The notes under the pieces: generated by a model
Seen by the model: the letters and a program-made list of their open reading frames with translations, nothing else
The model's database searches: none
Told to the model about the DNA's origin: nothing
Shown here: piece by piece, positions 1 through 10,979 of the stretch
Layout of the letters: the number at the start of each line of letters is the position of its first letter
Numbering within the stretch: position 1 is the stretch's first letter
Position numbers and translations under genes: made by a program
Assembly: GCA_021234155.1 (NCBI GenBank)
Contig: JAJEKV010000002.1
Span: 40,601,841-40,665,840 of the forward strand
Reading direction: 5' to 3'
Length of the DNA: 64,000 nucleotides
Origin: Isoetes taiwanensis
Lineage: Eukaryota > Streptophyta > Lycopodiopsida > Isoetales > Isoetaceae

Positions 1-1540
1 ATTGCCTTTGAATATGTTGAAAATAAAATTATGGAACCATTAGAATTCTAAGTGGTTTTATGCATTATCGTGGTCTTGGCAATTGAAACCGCATCTTTAA
101 TTTGAAAGTGTGACCAATGTTTGCTTGCGGTATAGTGTCACATTTTCTATGGTATTTCCTAAAGGACTTTCCCACAAAATACCTGAAAATTTTTCATACT
201 AATATGCCCAAGGTGCAACTTGGATGCACAATATGCGTAATGTGGGTAAATTGGAAAATATTAAAAGTTAAGGTTAAGGTTTGCTGGTATTTTCTTGATT
301 AGGGCATCTGGCCAGCCTGCAGAATATTATCTGGATTATCTGTGGATGCATAGGCAACGTCTGGCATCTCCCACATGACCAACATGACAATGTCGGCTCC
401 ATGCCAACATGACAATGAGGTGACACCATCTTTGATGCATAAAAATGAAAGTCGGAATGTTTTGTAATAGGCCGATATGTTGTAACCGAATATCAATTCA
501 AAAACCTTCTGAATCTGCCTGTTGCAGCCGGAAACCTACTCAGGTCTAGCATGGCGATAGAAACCCTTTATGGGTATGCTGTTATGGATAATATTTCTCC
601 ATTCAGCTCTTTATGTAAGATCTAAAACTAGGTTTCAAGGCAGTGGCGGAATAGTGCCATTATATTTGAGACAATTTGTGGCCCAAATTAGATTCTGGTA
701 AAACATTGGAATAGGCTATCTTTGGAAATCGATTTAGGGCTTCTTTAAAATCGATTTAGGGTCAGAGCCAAGTCGTGACTGCGGTCGCGTACAAATGCTT
801 CGATCTACATGATGCTTCGATCTACCAGAGGGTTCGCTCCAAGCTTCCACCAGATTGTAGCCAGCACCGATTCAATGGCAAATATACAAGTATTACTCAA
901 AATCATTTTAGGGCTATCTAATGGAAGTACTGGGCGTTGCCTGTGGCATGGGCGGCAAAGCCATGTGGCAACCTGGAATGATTTATGCTATGATATTAAC
1001 AGCCGGTGCTGCCTCTCAGAGCATCTCTATGAAACTGGCACAAGTTATTGTGCCTAGACTGCAGATGCAGGCCGAGAATGGGCATGGTTTATGTTTTTCG
1101 GATCTGCTATAACCTATTGCTTGGGTTGGAGACATCTGATACAAATGCAGGTGATCTCACCGAAATATTGTGGAAGATATGATTCAAACTTCCCTGGCAA
1201 AGCACAAATCCGGCTCATTCGAATATAAACAAAGGTTTGTTGTCTAATAATTTCATTTTTGCATGCTTGGATGTACTTGAACGATGCATCTATTCATGTC
1301 ACAATGTTTTTATTTGTTATTCGGATTTCCAAGAGCCAAGATATCTGATGGCAAATGACTTTGATTCCGAAAAGATACAGTAAAACATGTGCACAGGTTA
1401 GCTTTTGTTTGCATGGAAATTTTTTTAGAAAAATATACAAGAGGCTACGGATTTCTAATGGCCCTCTGGCCCTTTTACATGACTGGCATAACTGAAACAG
1501 AGTTTAAACTTAAATGGCATTTGTAAATGCAGTGAGCAGT
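1..1540. other. Anonymous AT-rich intergenic DNA
   Basis: I found no gene, conserved protein segment, RNA gene or element end here. Open frames are short and have no recognisable motifs. It is ordinary interspersed DNA with no repeat partner elsewhere in the window. Confidence 0.6.
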
Positions 1541-1754
1541 TGCCATGAAACATGGAGCTTGAGTTGCCTTGAAGCATGGAGCTTGAGCAGGTTAGCAAAG
1601 ACCATTTTGTAATAAATATGTTCTAAGACCAGGTCGGAGCTTGAGCAGGTTAACAAAGACCAGTTGGTAATAAATATGTTCAAAGACCAGGTTAGCAAGA
1701 TAAGCTTTGAGCAGGTTAGCAAAGACTATTTGGTAATAAATATGTTCTAAGATA
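1541..1754. repeat. Two-tier tandem repeat (24-bp pair, then ~58-65 bp x3)
   Basis: A 24-bp unit around GCATGGAGCTTGAG occurs twice (about 1541-1563 and 1564-1587). It runs into three copies of a longer unit beginning GCTTGAGCAGGTTAGCAAAG at 1581, 1639 and 1704. Each long unit contains TAATAAATATGTTC. The third copy has an extra T in GCTTTGAGC. The small open frames across the array are by-products of the repetition. No function is evident. Confidence 0.8.
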
Positions 1755-2349
1755 CATGAAAATAAATGATTATACAAGTTCTATAATTTATGTGTTGCAT
1801 AAATTTCTCAAATAGGCAGAAATATGTATTCGCTTTTCCATTTAACCGAGTTCAATTTTGGAAGTTCAAGCATAAGAAATTATGGCTGTAATTTTTGCTA
1901 TGGCACCTATTTAAATTCATTCTACCTAATTCATTGTGCCCTTGGTGCCATAACTGATATATGCTGAAGTTAACTTGGCTTATAGGTCTATATCCCAGAA
2001 GAAACTTTGTTTTGCTATAGACCGTGATCTCAAACTGCCAATGGCAATGGCTAATGCTGGGAATTATCTACTGAATCTTGAAATGCTGATCTGCGACTAG
2101 AGCACGTGACGGACAAGTTTTCTAAGGTTTGATTCACTCGTTTGCATATTTTACATTGATTGGTGCTTACTACAAATAAGTGATGCACAAACATAACTTG
2201 TGTCCTATTGTTTTTGAGATATATGCCTATGCTTCCATAGCAAAAGTGCATCTAGAAACTTTACTTTTATGCATTTGATGCTTGTTTCACCATGGAAAAA
2301 AGAATGCATTTTCTTCTTTTCAAAACATTGTCTAAGGTAATTAAACTGA
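1755..2349. other. Anonymous AT-rich intergenic DNA
   Basis: No supportable gene or element. The region ends where base composition shifts to the GC-richer LINE-like fragment. Confidence 0.5.
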
Positions 2350-3016
2350 GTTGCTTCTATGGGTGGCGCCTGGGAAGGAGCGCTTCAGCTTAGTGAGGAT
2401 GCACCTCCTCTAAGCGACTTCCCTGGGCGTTTTCCTGAACGCCGCCTTCCCTGCGCGCCTGGGTGATTGGCGTTCGGGCCTATTGGATGCGCCTGTTTCC
2501 GACTTCAGCGGTGCCCTCAGGGCCACCGCCTTTTTGCAGGTAGCTGCTCTGTGGGTTTAGGGACTTGACCTGTTCCTGGTGGCAGCTCTTATGGTCTAGT
2601 GGTTTGATCGAGCTCCTTCAGTGGGTCAGCACCAGGATCTTTGCACCAGCATCTATTTGCTCTGGTTTTAGCGAGAAGATGGAGATTTAGCGCGTGCGTA
2701 AGCTTGCACCAGTCCTCAGCACCCAGCTGTGAAGAGGTTACGGTTCGGAGGCGTTTGGTGAAGTTCTTCTGTTTGTTGGAGGTATGCTTGTTGCTTCTTG
2801 CAATAGCATGGGTTTTTGGATATGTAGTCATCCTGGCAACAGTTTTTTCCCATGTGGTTTTTAATCTGGGCCATGGTGATTATACTTTATTTTGTTTGTA
2901 AGGGCTTCGGTCCATGTTCTGGTTAGGGACTTCGGTCCCGCTTTGTACTTGGGTCCCATAACCCGATTGGGTTCCGCGGACGTTAAAAATTTCTTCCTTC
3001 CTTCCTTCCTTCCTTC
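2350..3016 (+). mobile_element. 5'-truncated LINE 3' end with (TTCC)n tail
   Basis: A GC-richer block ends with GGGTCCCATAACCCGATTGG, then a short spacer and a TTCC microsatellite (about 2991-3016). The minus-strand LINE at 40.56 kb ends in nearly the same way (GGGTCCCATAGACCGATTGG, then CCTT/TTCC repeats). This shows that the two share a 3' end and a simple-repeat tail instead of poly(A). No reverse transcriptase is left, so this copy is 5'-truncated or is a short retroposon using the LINE 3' end. The 5' boundary is approximate. Confidence 0.6.
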
Positions 3017-3390
3017 TAAGGAACTGCATATAATATACTCAAAATGAAAAGGTAACTCATCATTTTCTATTGTCTAGTTATTATTCTAATGGTGAGATGA
3101 TTGCTTGGCTGTTTAGGACCCAAAGGAGGGATTTAAAAAAGCTGTTATTTGAAGACTGCAGTTGAAACGTTCCTTAAAGCCTTCGGATTTCTTCTTTTTG
3201 ATGCTGATATAGTTTGCTGGAGCCATTGTCTCGTGACCTTTATTGGCATTGTAAAGATTGTCAATTCTTGACATGTAACTATGGTTAGATTTAAATACAA
3301 AAATTTTTCTTCTATATACACTCTTATCTCTTTATAAATCTGTATCTTGTTAAATTCAAGCATCATTATAGTCCAGACAAAATCCAAATA
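3017..3390. other. Anonymous spacer
   Basis: AT-rich DNA between the LINE tail and the CACTA-type fragment. Nothing recognisable on either strand. Confidence 0.5.
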
Positions 3391-3795
3391 GCTTTTTATA
3401 ATGACGAAATGATGACAATGACGAGAATGTTGATGAAAATGTGTTAAAACACCAATGAAGCATACGATATGATGGATGTGCTAAACAAACTTGACGTAAA
3501 CTTTGACGAAAAACCTGACGTAATTTTGACGCATATTATGACGAATATTTCTGACGAAAATTTTGATATCAAGTCTGACGAAAAATATGACGAAATTTTT
3601 GACGAAAAATATGACGAAAGTGCTGATGAAAATTCTGACGATTTTGCGTCAGACAATCTGAAGCAAAATTTGACGATTTTTTGTCAGAAAATATACGTCA
3701 TAATATGCGTCAGTCATATGAGTCTGGGCAATTGCCTATTTTGTGAAGGGTTTCTGACGATTTTTCTGATGCAAAACAGGCTTTCTCTTGTAGTG
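3391..3795. mobile_element. CACTA-type DNA transposon terminus with subterminal repeats
   Basis: The right end reads CTTTCTCTTGTAGTG. Its reverse complement is CACTACAAGAGAAAG, the classic CACTA (En/Spm-like) terminal inverted repeat. Inward lie many copies of a TGACGAAAA / TTTTCGTCA-like motif, as expected of subterminal transposase-binding repeats. The matching left terminus (CACTACAAG on the plus strand) is not visible, so this is a truncated or internally deleted element. It sits directly against the last recognisable exon of the neighbouring minus-strand gene and interrupts it. The acidic open frame across it (Asp/Glu/Lys-rich) is an artefact of the repeats. Confidence 0.7.
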
Positions 3796-4581
3796 TCTTG
3801 CTGTTGCATGCCTGTAACTGACGTGCACAAGTATTCTCTGAATTGCTTTGCTTGCCACCTTGCCTCATAGTTATGGGGAATGAATTCAGTCACAACCTTT
3901 CTGGCATGAGACAGCACATCGAACTGGTCTTGTATACAAGCTTCACAATTGGCTTTGGAACCAATTTTGTTCCACCATTGCCATCAACCTCTTTTGCTGA
4001 TTCAAAAACCTGAAAAGAAGAAAGTACAATCACAAAATAAGTTTAAGACAACCACAAATGAAAAAACTTAATATGCTTCACATACCCTGTCAAAGGTTTT
4101 CCATTCTACCAAATGCCCTGAACTCTTGCTCAATTCTTTAGGACACATAGGTAACTTAGAAGGGCCACAGGCTTTGCATTTCAGCAATATGCAGTCATGA
4201 GCATACCACTCATCTGCAACATCCTTAGCACATATAATTGACCTCCACAAATCACTTGATGATTTGTAGGTCATTGCATTTGCTTCACATTTCGGTCCAG
4301 CACCACAGACAGAACAAGTACAACTGCAGTCAGCACCATGAATATTTCTATCCAGCCTAATTTTATTTAGTGCTTGTCTGACATAGTCAAGCCTCATGTG
4401 GTATACACAACAGCAAGTTTCTCTATCCTTTACTTTTCGAACGAATGGAGGTTTTAGTGCACGGAATGCTGAGAAAGATACTTCAAATTTTGGATATTCT
4501 CTTCGTGCATAAAAAATGCACTGCATTATAAGCAACAAAAAGGGTTAGCATTGTGAAGAAATGAAATGATAAATTTCAAAC

Positions 4582-4722
4582 AAAAAAAAAAAAATAACCT
4601 CACTTTTGAGAAGACGCCGATAACCGAGCCAAAATGGAAATGGCCTAATATAGGCGCTCGTCCCGTCCCAGAATGGCGATCCGATGGCTCGGATCGATGG
4701 GAACAAAAAAAAAATAACCTCA
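4582..4722 (+). mobile_element. Tiny poly(A) retroposon with target-site duplication at exon 4/intron 4 junction
   Basis: A ~102-bp body (4603-4704) is followed by A10. It is flanked by direct repeats of A-run plus TAACCTCA (ending at 4602 and 4722). The body contains TGGCCTAATATAGG and, ~60 bases on, GGATCGATGG. These weakly resemble pol III A and B boxes, so a very short SINE or a retroposed small RNA is possible. It lies immediately beyond the exon 4 splice donor (4719/4718), so insertion duplicated a stretch containing that donor. Confidence 0.6.
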
Positions 4723-5754
4723 GTTTCCTCTAGAAAGTGAAGAGCATGCATTATCTTGTTTCCTTTACCAAGCCTAATCTTAATAACATGTTTCTTGCAT
4801 GGTGAAACTCGTGTCTGAAAAGTCCAAAAGTCAGTTACTAATTTTTGTTGTTTCCTGCTTAGTTTATCAGATCTGGTTTTCTTTTTAAACATTGACCATG
4901 GGCCATCACCAATTTCTGATGTTTTCCTTCTCTGAAGTGCTGTAGTAACATATCTTCTATTCAAGTTCAGGCACTTGGAAGTTCCCAAGCAATTAGTGCC
5001 AGGTACAACAGCATATACCATGGCTGAGGTCCTTGCTGTAAGCACATCCGTTGACCTGGCATACTTATCCTTTGCAAGAGAATTCCTCAAGTTGTTGACA
5101 ATCTTAGTCATTGTCCCTAATTCTTTCAATTTCAACATTTCAAATTCTGGCAGCATCTTAGCAGCACCTTGAAGAACTTCTTTCCTCTCCTTTTTTGACA
5201 GTTTTCGACATACCTTAATAGCATGTTCTGCAATCAACTTCGACATTTGTTGTTTTCGTCTCTTGCTCAAAATATCTTCCAGATCTTTGTCATCTTCTAA
5301 CAATTCAGTCTCCCTTGTTCTTTTTCTTGCTCTCTGCTGTCTTTTTCTTTGTGCATCGATTTTCCTATAGATTAACAAATTTTCTTGTGCTTCAAATTCT
5401 GCAAATAACAACAATTATGAAAATAAAGCACAGTGCACATAACTTGAGCACCAAAAAGGAAGTCAATACAGCACCAATAACCTGCTTCAATTTTGTCATA
5501 CATGTGCTGGTCTTGGATGTCCTCTGCATAATCTTGGATGTCTTCATGGACAAAGAAATCCTCTTCTTTCTCTCTTCCAGATTCTGCAATTAATAAAACT
5601 TCTGAAAATTAAGCAATAAATTTTATTGCAAATGAAAGCAATGACCTGCTTCAACTTGGTCCTCCATGTGCTGTTCTTGAATGTCTTCTGCAGATTCAAC
5701 ACCTGTAGCATCATATGTTGAAAACTGTGTATCTTTCTCAGCTTCTGCACAGTG

Positions 5755-6664
5755 TTGTTTACGTACCCGTACTTTACGTTTACATAAGTCCCGTACCTTC
5801 CTCACAGTACTATACGTACTATACCTATAAGTTGACAGGTCAAATTGAGCTCTTGTTTTATTAGTACCGTACTTAACGTATTAATATATACAATACGTAT
5901 GATACGTACTTTTTAAAAAAAAAAAAGCGTCCAAATGACATTAGACCAATAGAATGGTAAAATTATACATTAGAAAAAATATATTATTATATATTATAGA
6001 ATAGGAGTAAAAAACACATTAGGAGACTTTAGACGTTAGGGAAATTATGGAATTGTAGTTTTAAAAAAAAAACTTCTTGCAAATAAAAACCCAAAACCTA
6101 TCCATTTTCCCCCTCTTGCTTCTTACCCTAGCCGTCGAATCGGAATGGAGATGGAGATGTAGACCCACCTTTCTCTTTGTTTTGTCATGGCAGGAGGCAG
6201 ACCTTTTCCTTAATACTTCAATAGCTGGCATTCATGCCAGAAAAGAAATACAGAGGTCAGCGGCAGTTAATAGCTTCGGATGCAACAAATGAACAACAAT
6301 CACTTAGATTTATTTGTCTGTGGATGTAGATTGCAAACTAGAATATAATCACTCTTAAATAGATATATTTTGGATTGAAAACTTTGAGAAATACTTAATT
6401 TTCTAGAGTAATATATTCTGGTTCATTATTTAAAACTTGAAGTTCTTCATATTAGTTGTTATTGCAACTATTTCAACAGCAATACAAGAAATAATAGTTC
6501 TAAAAAATTACAGGAAGTACTTAACGTACTGTACGTAAAGTACGTATTTTATAAGTATTTTATGATTCCAAAAAACGTATTTAAAGTACTTTTTAAATGA
6601 GAGGTATGCTTACGGCATTAATACGTTAAGTACGTATAATACCCGTACCGTACTAAACGTACCT
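5755..6664. mobile_element. TACGTA-rich foldback element in intron 1
   Basis: Both edges of this AT-rich insert carry clustered GTAC/TACGTA motifs in opposite orientation. A perfect 17-mer GTACTTAACGTATTAAT at 5870-5886 recurs inverted at 6617-6633, and further TACGTA-type motifs lie around 6520-6560. It fills most of the first intron of the Cys-rich gene. A clean terminal inverted repeat and target duplication could not be defined, so the class is unknown (MITE-like foldback). Edges are approximate. Confidence 0.4.
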
Positions 6665-7249
6665 GAAAGAACAAATCAATAACAGAACCAAATTCAATGA
6701 CCCAAGAACTGCTGATTAGTGAACTACTGATTACCATGAATGTATTCATAGCCAAAAGATTGTTCTGGAAGATCATAAACATTTGCAAAAGGCTCAGTAT
6801 AAGGCATATTCCCAGCAATTTTGGAGGCCAGCCGACCACACAGCTGCTTAAATTGCTGGGATTGCTCTACAAGATTATGCAAACTGGACAATAAATTCTT
6901 AGGATCAAATCTTGTTCCATTCTTAGAAATGGCCAAAAGGAATGCGCTTTCCCAATTCGCTTGCATTGGAAAACATCTGCAAAGAAAAGCAGCAGCTGCA
7001 TTCTGCCAAACAAACGGAGCTTTGGAAAATTTGCCCGCCAATTGCAAATTCCAAGCACCACCCGAATTGCTACATACCAGGGATCGCTGACTTGGACAAA
7101 CAATCGGCCGATCCTCCAAAATTGATCCGAGATCAACCGTTCCGGAGGTTGGAAAAAAATGGCGGGGAGGGAAAAAAACAGTGACGGGTGCCAGGACGTC
7201 ACGATGAAGGTCCGCCAGCACCCGTTAAGCACCCGATGTCCCGGACTGC

Positions 7250-7846
7250 TTTTTTGTACACCACCAATAAAAAAAGACCCTAGGAAGCTTTAAGGTCTCT
7301 ACCCTCCCTTAACCCCCAATACACGGAAGGAGCAGAAAGAAAGAATATAAACACCATCAAAGTATCCATCATCATCATAATAACATATAAAAGAGAATTT
7401 AACAATTCCATCTACTCAAAGAAGTCTTAGCGGAAATACAAGCTATCTAGGGACTCACCAGTCTTCTGTCTGGATCCATTATCATGAAAAGCCTTCATTC
7501 TTCAGGTCTGTTTACAGCAAATGGGTGGCTGCTCTTTCTCTCCTCTTCCCCAAATCGAATTTTGGGGTAGAAATGGGGTAGGACCCCAGTTTCTTCTCCC
7601 AATTTGGCAAGTCCCACTTGGCCAATCGGTTTGGGCCAGGTGGCACATACTTATTGGTTTCCTTTAGCTAATTATAACCTAATTTTCCTAATTAGGTTAT
7701 TTATTCATTAATATGTTTAGCATAGCTAATAACATCCCTTTTAGGTTAACCCAAGTTATCCCCTACTAACCCTTAGGGTCTAGTTAGATACTGGTGACGT
7801 GTCATGGTATGCATACGTATACCATATAAATACCTGGAACGTCACA
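7250..7846 (-). mobile_element. LTR fragment, 5' part (minus orientation)
   Basis: Read on the minus strand it begins TGTGACGTTCCAGGTATTTA, the same start as the Gypsy LTRs of this window. It also contains the shared AAGGTCTCTACCCTCCC-type block. It stops at about 7250, so only the 5' half of the LTR is present. It abuts, at 7846/7847, an LTR segment in the opposite orientation. Confidence 0.6.
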
Positions 7847-8349
7847 ACAATCAGGCCATGTACATGTTTCAGCCTATCTGCAAAGTGTGCATAGGAGGGG
7901 CGGATGGAGAGTGGACTACTCTAGCCATTGTTCTATGCCAGCCAATGCCACGTGATACCTCTGATTGTTGTTATCTTGAGGCCCTGAAACGTCAGTCGAT
8001 CCCATGGAGTCTGAGCCTAGGGTAGAGCCTTATTCTATGGTATATTGCTTATGTTATCTTGTACTTATATTACCATGTAGATGATGATGATGGATGGACC
8101 ACCCTTCGTGGTGGCATATTATTTGAGCATGATTGCGGTGTACTAACATGTATGTACGCTTCTGTTGTATAGGATTCCCATAGAGGACGTGGGACGAATG
8201 ACACCTCCGTGTTCCTCACCCGGACACTTGGCCATCCCAAGTGGTCCAAGTTAGACGGAGGGCCTTTCCATGATGATGTAGTTGCCATATGGGGGGAATT
8301 CCCCGTACCTGTACGATGGGAGCAACGTATAGATTTTGGGAGTGTCACA
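7847..8349 (+). mobile_element. LTR fragment, 3' part (plus orientation)
   Basis: This is the inverted counterpart of part of the LTR at 8477-9933: GACGTGGGACGAATGACACC near 8186 reappears as its reverse complement near 8487. It ends GGGAGTGTCACA and is followed one base later by a tRNA-type primer site, which fixes its orientation as a 5' LTR end on the plus strand. The leading part of this LTR is missing or inverted. Confidence 0.6.
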
Positions 8350-8350
8350 G

Positions 8351-8362
8351 TGGTATCAAAGC
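8351..8362 (+). other. Primer-binding site (initiator Met tRNA type)
   Basis: TGGTATCAAAGC immediately follows the LTR end. It closely matches the plant initiator-methionine tRNA primer site TGGTATCAGAGC. Only ~110 bp of internal sequence follows, including an almost twofold 26-bp tandem repeat (8411-8460), before the opposing LTR arm begins. Confidence 0.65.
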
Positions 8363-8476
8363 ATGATTTGGGTAGACCAATTCATTGCACTAGCCATAAC
8401 CTAACTCGTAGATTGGTTGGATGCAGGGGGCTTTTAGATTGGTTGGATGCAGGGGGCTTTGACTTGGGTTAAACTA

Positions 8477-9933
8477 CACGGAGGTGTCATTCGTCCCACG
8501 TCCTCTATTGGAATCCTATACAGCGGAAGTATACACATGTTATTAGCACACAGCAATCATGCTCAAATAATATACCACCACGAAGGGTGTTCCATCCATC
8601 ATCATCATCTACATGGTAATATAAGTACAAGATAACATAGGCAATATACCATAAAATAAGGCTCTACTCTGGGCTCAGATTCCATGGGGTCGATTGACGG
8701 TTCAGGGCCTCAAGATAACAGCAATCAGGGATATCACGTAGCGTTGGCTGGCATTGAACAATGGCTAGGGTAGTCCATTTCATCCGCCCCTCCTGTGCAC
8801 ACTTTGCAGATAGGCTGAAACATGCTATGGTGTGCTTGTAGCCTTTCGGAGACACAATCTCATGGAATCACCCTATGAGACTACTCCAAGTTATATCTCC
8901 CGGTTCGATGAGGCAGGTCAGGAAGGCGTCACCTCCCTGGGCATGACAGATCCCTTGGTGTGCTAGAGAATACGTGCCACATCAGTGGCCCCCCCATCCA
9001 TACCCGACTTACTCCCCTAAATCTAAAGGCTGGCTCACTGCACCAGTTCGAGTCCAGGATGTCCATATAGGCACGTCACCTGCAACCCAAGGAGTGTCAG
9101 ACCCATATCCGACCCACACTTAGTGACGGACTATAAGCCTGGCACACTATAGGAGTCCTGTAGCCAAGCTAAGCAAGACCTCACCCCCGTTTCACCATCA
9201 TACCCATTGTCTGATGCTGAATCACAACATAGCATCCACAGCCATGTGGGCTCTTGTGCACAGGCCACATATATTGGGGTTTAAAAGATTCTAGCTAGGA
9301 GCATCTCTAGCCTTTAGGTCTCTATCCCCCTTAGTCCCTACAAACACAGGAGGAATAGAAAGAAAACTATCATTATATATCCGTCCATCCATAGCTTCAA
9401 ATAGAACATAAAATAGAGATTAATCATATATCTATTCATACAAGGGTTAATCCTAGCTACCTTCTAAGCATACAAGGGTTAATCCTATGACTATCTAGGA
9501 ATCCAAGCTATCTATGTACTAACCAGAATCATAGTTAGATCTACTATCTTTCTGGTTCTCCATCCTTCTGGTTGGGGCAGGATTGAACAACAGTTCCTCC
9601 TCCACCAATCCCGCCCCCAATTCGAATTGGGTCAAGTTGGGGTGGAAGCCCCAATTTTGGTGTCCCAGATTGGCAAGCCTGCCTTGCCCAATCGACTTGG
9701 GTCAAGTGGCAACTCTAGGTTGGTTAATATTAACTAATTTAATATTTTAACCCCTTTTAATATTAGGTTAAGCCCTAAATTCAAATTAGGGTTTAGGGTT
9801 AGGTTTCCACGTTAATAATTAATGATTAACATAGCTACCCTTAGCCTATGAATAATTAATGCACAATTAATTATTCATAGTGACGTGTCATGTATTTATA
9901 CCCAAAAAGCATATAAATACGTGGAACATCACA
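8477..9933 (-). mobile_element. Near-complete LTR (minus orientation)
   Basis: On the minus strand this begins TGTGATGTTCCACGTATTTA at 9933. It shares several blocks with the Gypsy LTRs of the window (the CTTTAGGTCTCTA block, the CGCCCCTCCTGTGCACACTT block). It loses similarity at about 8477, just short of its expected 3' end. With the segments at 7250-8349 it forms a rearranged, inverted LTR-element remnant without coding capacity. Confidence 0.6.
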
Positions 9934-10209
9934 TCAAGTGGATCCGACATCTCCAACAGATGTGTTTCAGATCATGGCTGCTGCACCAAAATCCGACATC
10001 TTCTTTATGCAACAAGCCAAATCTGTAATTGCTGCTAAATAGTCCACTGCCATCTGGATTTCAAGACAAGGAATACCTTGATGCTGTGCATAAGCTTAAG
10101 AAAAGGTGGTGTTAAACAGGCCCCTAGGTGCTGGAACCAAAGAATTATTTGCTTCTTCAACTCGGACATCAGACAAGGGGTTCTAAACTATTCATTTTGA
10201 TATGGTCTT

Positions 10210-10616
10210 AACATTTGATGCAGCAGAGTTGATTACTTCTACTGAAGAACTTCTAAGTCAGCATTTGAAACCACTGAGGCTAATGGAATATATATTCCTC
10301 AGCAGGAGTATGTTTCTAAAGTTCTGGATAAATTCCATATTGCCGACTATAAGCCAGTGCTTACTCCTTATGAGCCTAGCCAAGTATTAACTCTTGATGT
10401 CACTCAAGAAGATACAGACCCTACATTCTACAGACAGTTGGCTTACATATTGCTCTGGCTTATGCAGTAGGTGTTCTAACCAGGTTCATGCAGCATCCAA
10501 AGCAACCTCATTGGTAGGCAACCAAAAGGGTTCTCCATTATTTGAAGGGTACTCACATGGAAGCTATTACAGCTCAAATGGTGTTCCTACTTTGACTTTT
10601 CTCTCTGATTAATGCT
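10210..10616 (+). pseudogene. Ty1/Copia RT-RNase H remnant
   Basis: Conceptual translation across frames gives the end of a Copia reverse transcriptase and the linker to RNase H: NGIYIPQQEYVSKVLDKFH, then a TP...YRQLAY segment, then LTRFMQHPKQPHW with a following KRVLHYLKGT-like stretch. Stops and frame shifts interrupt it. No LTR or primer site belonging to it was found, so it is an isolated decayed fragment. Confidence 0.65.
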
Positions 10617-10756
10617 GGGCATATGTGAAGTCCTTGAGCTTCATTGTTCTTAAAGGGTGTTTTTGATGTCTTTTAATTTGATATAATGCCAATTTTATAT
10701 GCAGCTTTCCTTGCAAGCAAGCAATAGCTCAGCCTTATCACCAACATTATTTCTAC

Positions 10757-10975
10757 TAAATGACTAAAGATAAAGGTAAAGGTCTTCTAAGAAACAAGAA
10801 ATGTTTCGCGTGTTTGTTTCAATAAAGAATAGTTTAACTATCAAATTTGAGTTATATGTTAAAGTCTAATGACTAAAGTTAAAGGTTTTCTAAGAAACAA
10901 GAGATGTTCACCCATTTATTTCAATAGAGAACAATTGAAGTGCCAAATTTGAGTTACATGAAAGTTTTGTTTGGA
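10757..10975. repeat. ~107-bp tandem duplication
   Basis: Two diverged adjacent copies start with AATGACTAAAG near 10758 and 10868. Each contains GTCTTCTAAGAAACAAG / GTTTTCTAAGAAACAAG and ends near AAATTTGAGTTA. Noncoding. Confidence 0.7.
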
Positions 10976-10979
10976 GGAT

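Larger units (their letters stand above)
3796..7221 (-). pseudogene. Six-exon Cys-rich protein gene of TE-like family, 3'-truncated
   Basis: Minus-strand exons with consistent GT-AG sites and matching phases: 1 (about 7221-6735; first in-frame ATG near 6966), 2 (5744-5646), 3 (5583-5482), 4 (5398-4719), 5 (4520-4086), 6 (4009-3796). Exons 2 and 3 are a tandem duplication (EDIQEQHMEDQVEA versus EDIQDQHMYDKIEA). Exon 4 has a basic coiled region and a segment WTFQTRVSPCKKHV. Exon 5 is Cys-rich (RETCCCVYHMRLDYV, HGADCSCTCSVCGAG, KCKACGPSKLPMCP). Exon 6 contains PHNYEARWQAKQFREYL, has a one-base frame break before it, and ends at the CACTA terminus. From memory this resembles an uncharacterised family in seed-free plants and some animals whose missing C-terminus is DDE-transposase-like. 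That assignment is inference. Broken: frameshift plus truncation. Confidence 0.6.

Noticed and set aside
3469-3870. 133-codon acidic plus-strand frame rich in Asp, Glu and Lys
   Set aside because: It is produced by the TGACGAAAA subterminal repeats of the CACTA terminus and reads through the TIR into the neighbouring antisense exon.
9790-9806. Telomere-like GGGTTTAGGGTTAGG
   Set aside because: Only about two units, lying inside an LTR; no array, so not an interstitial telomere or an Athena-type telomeric end.
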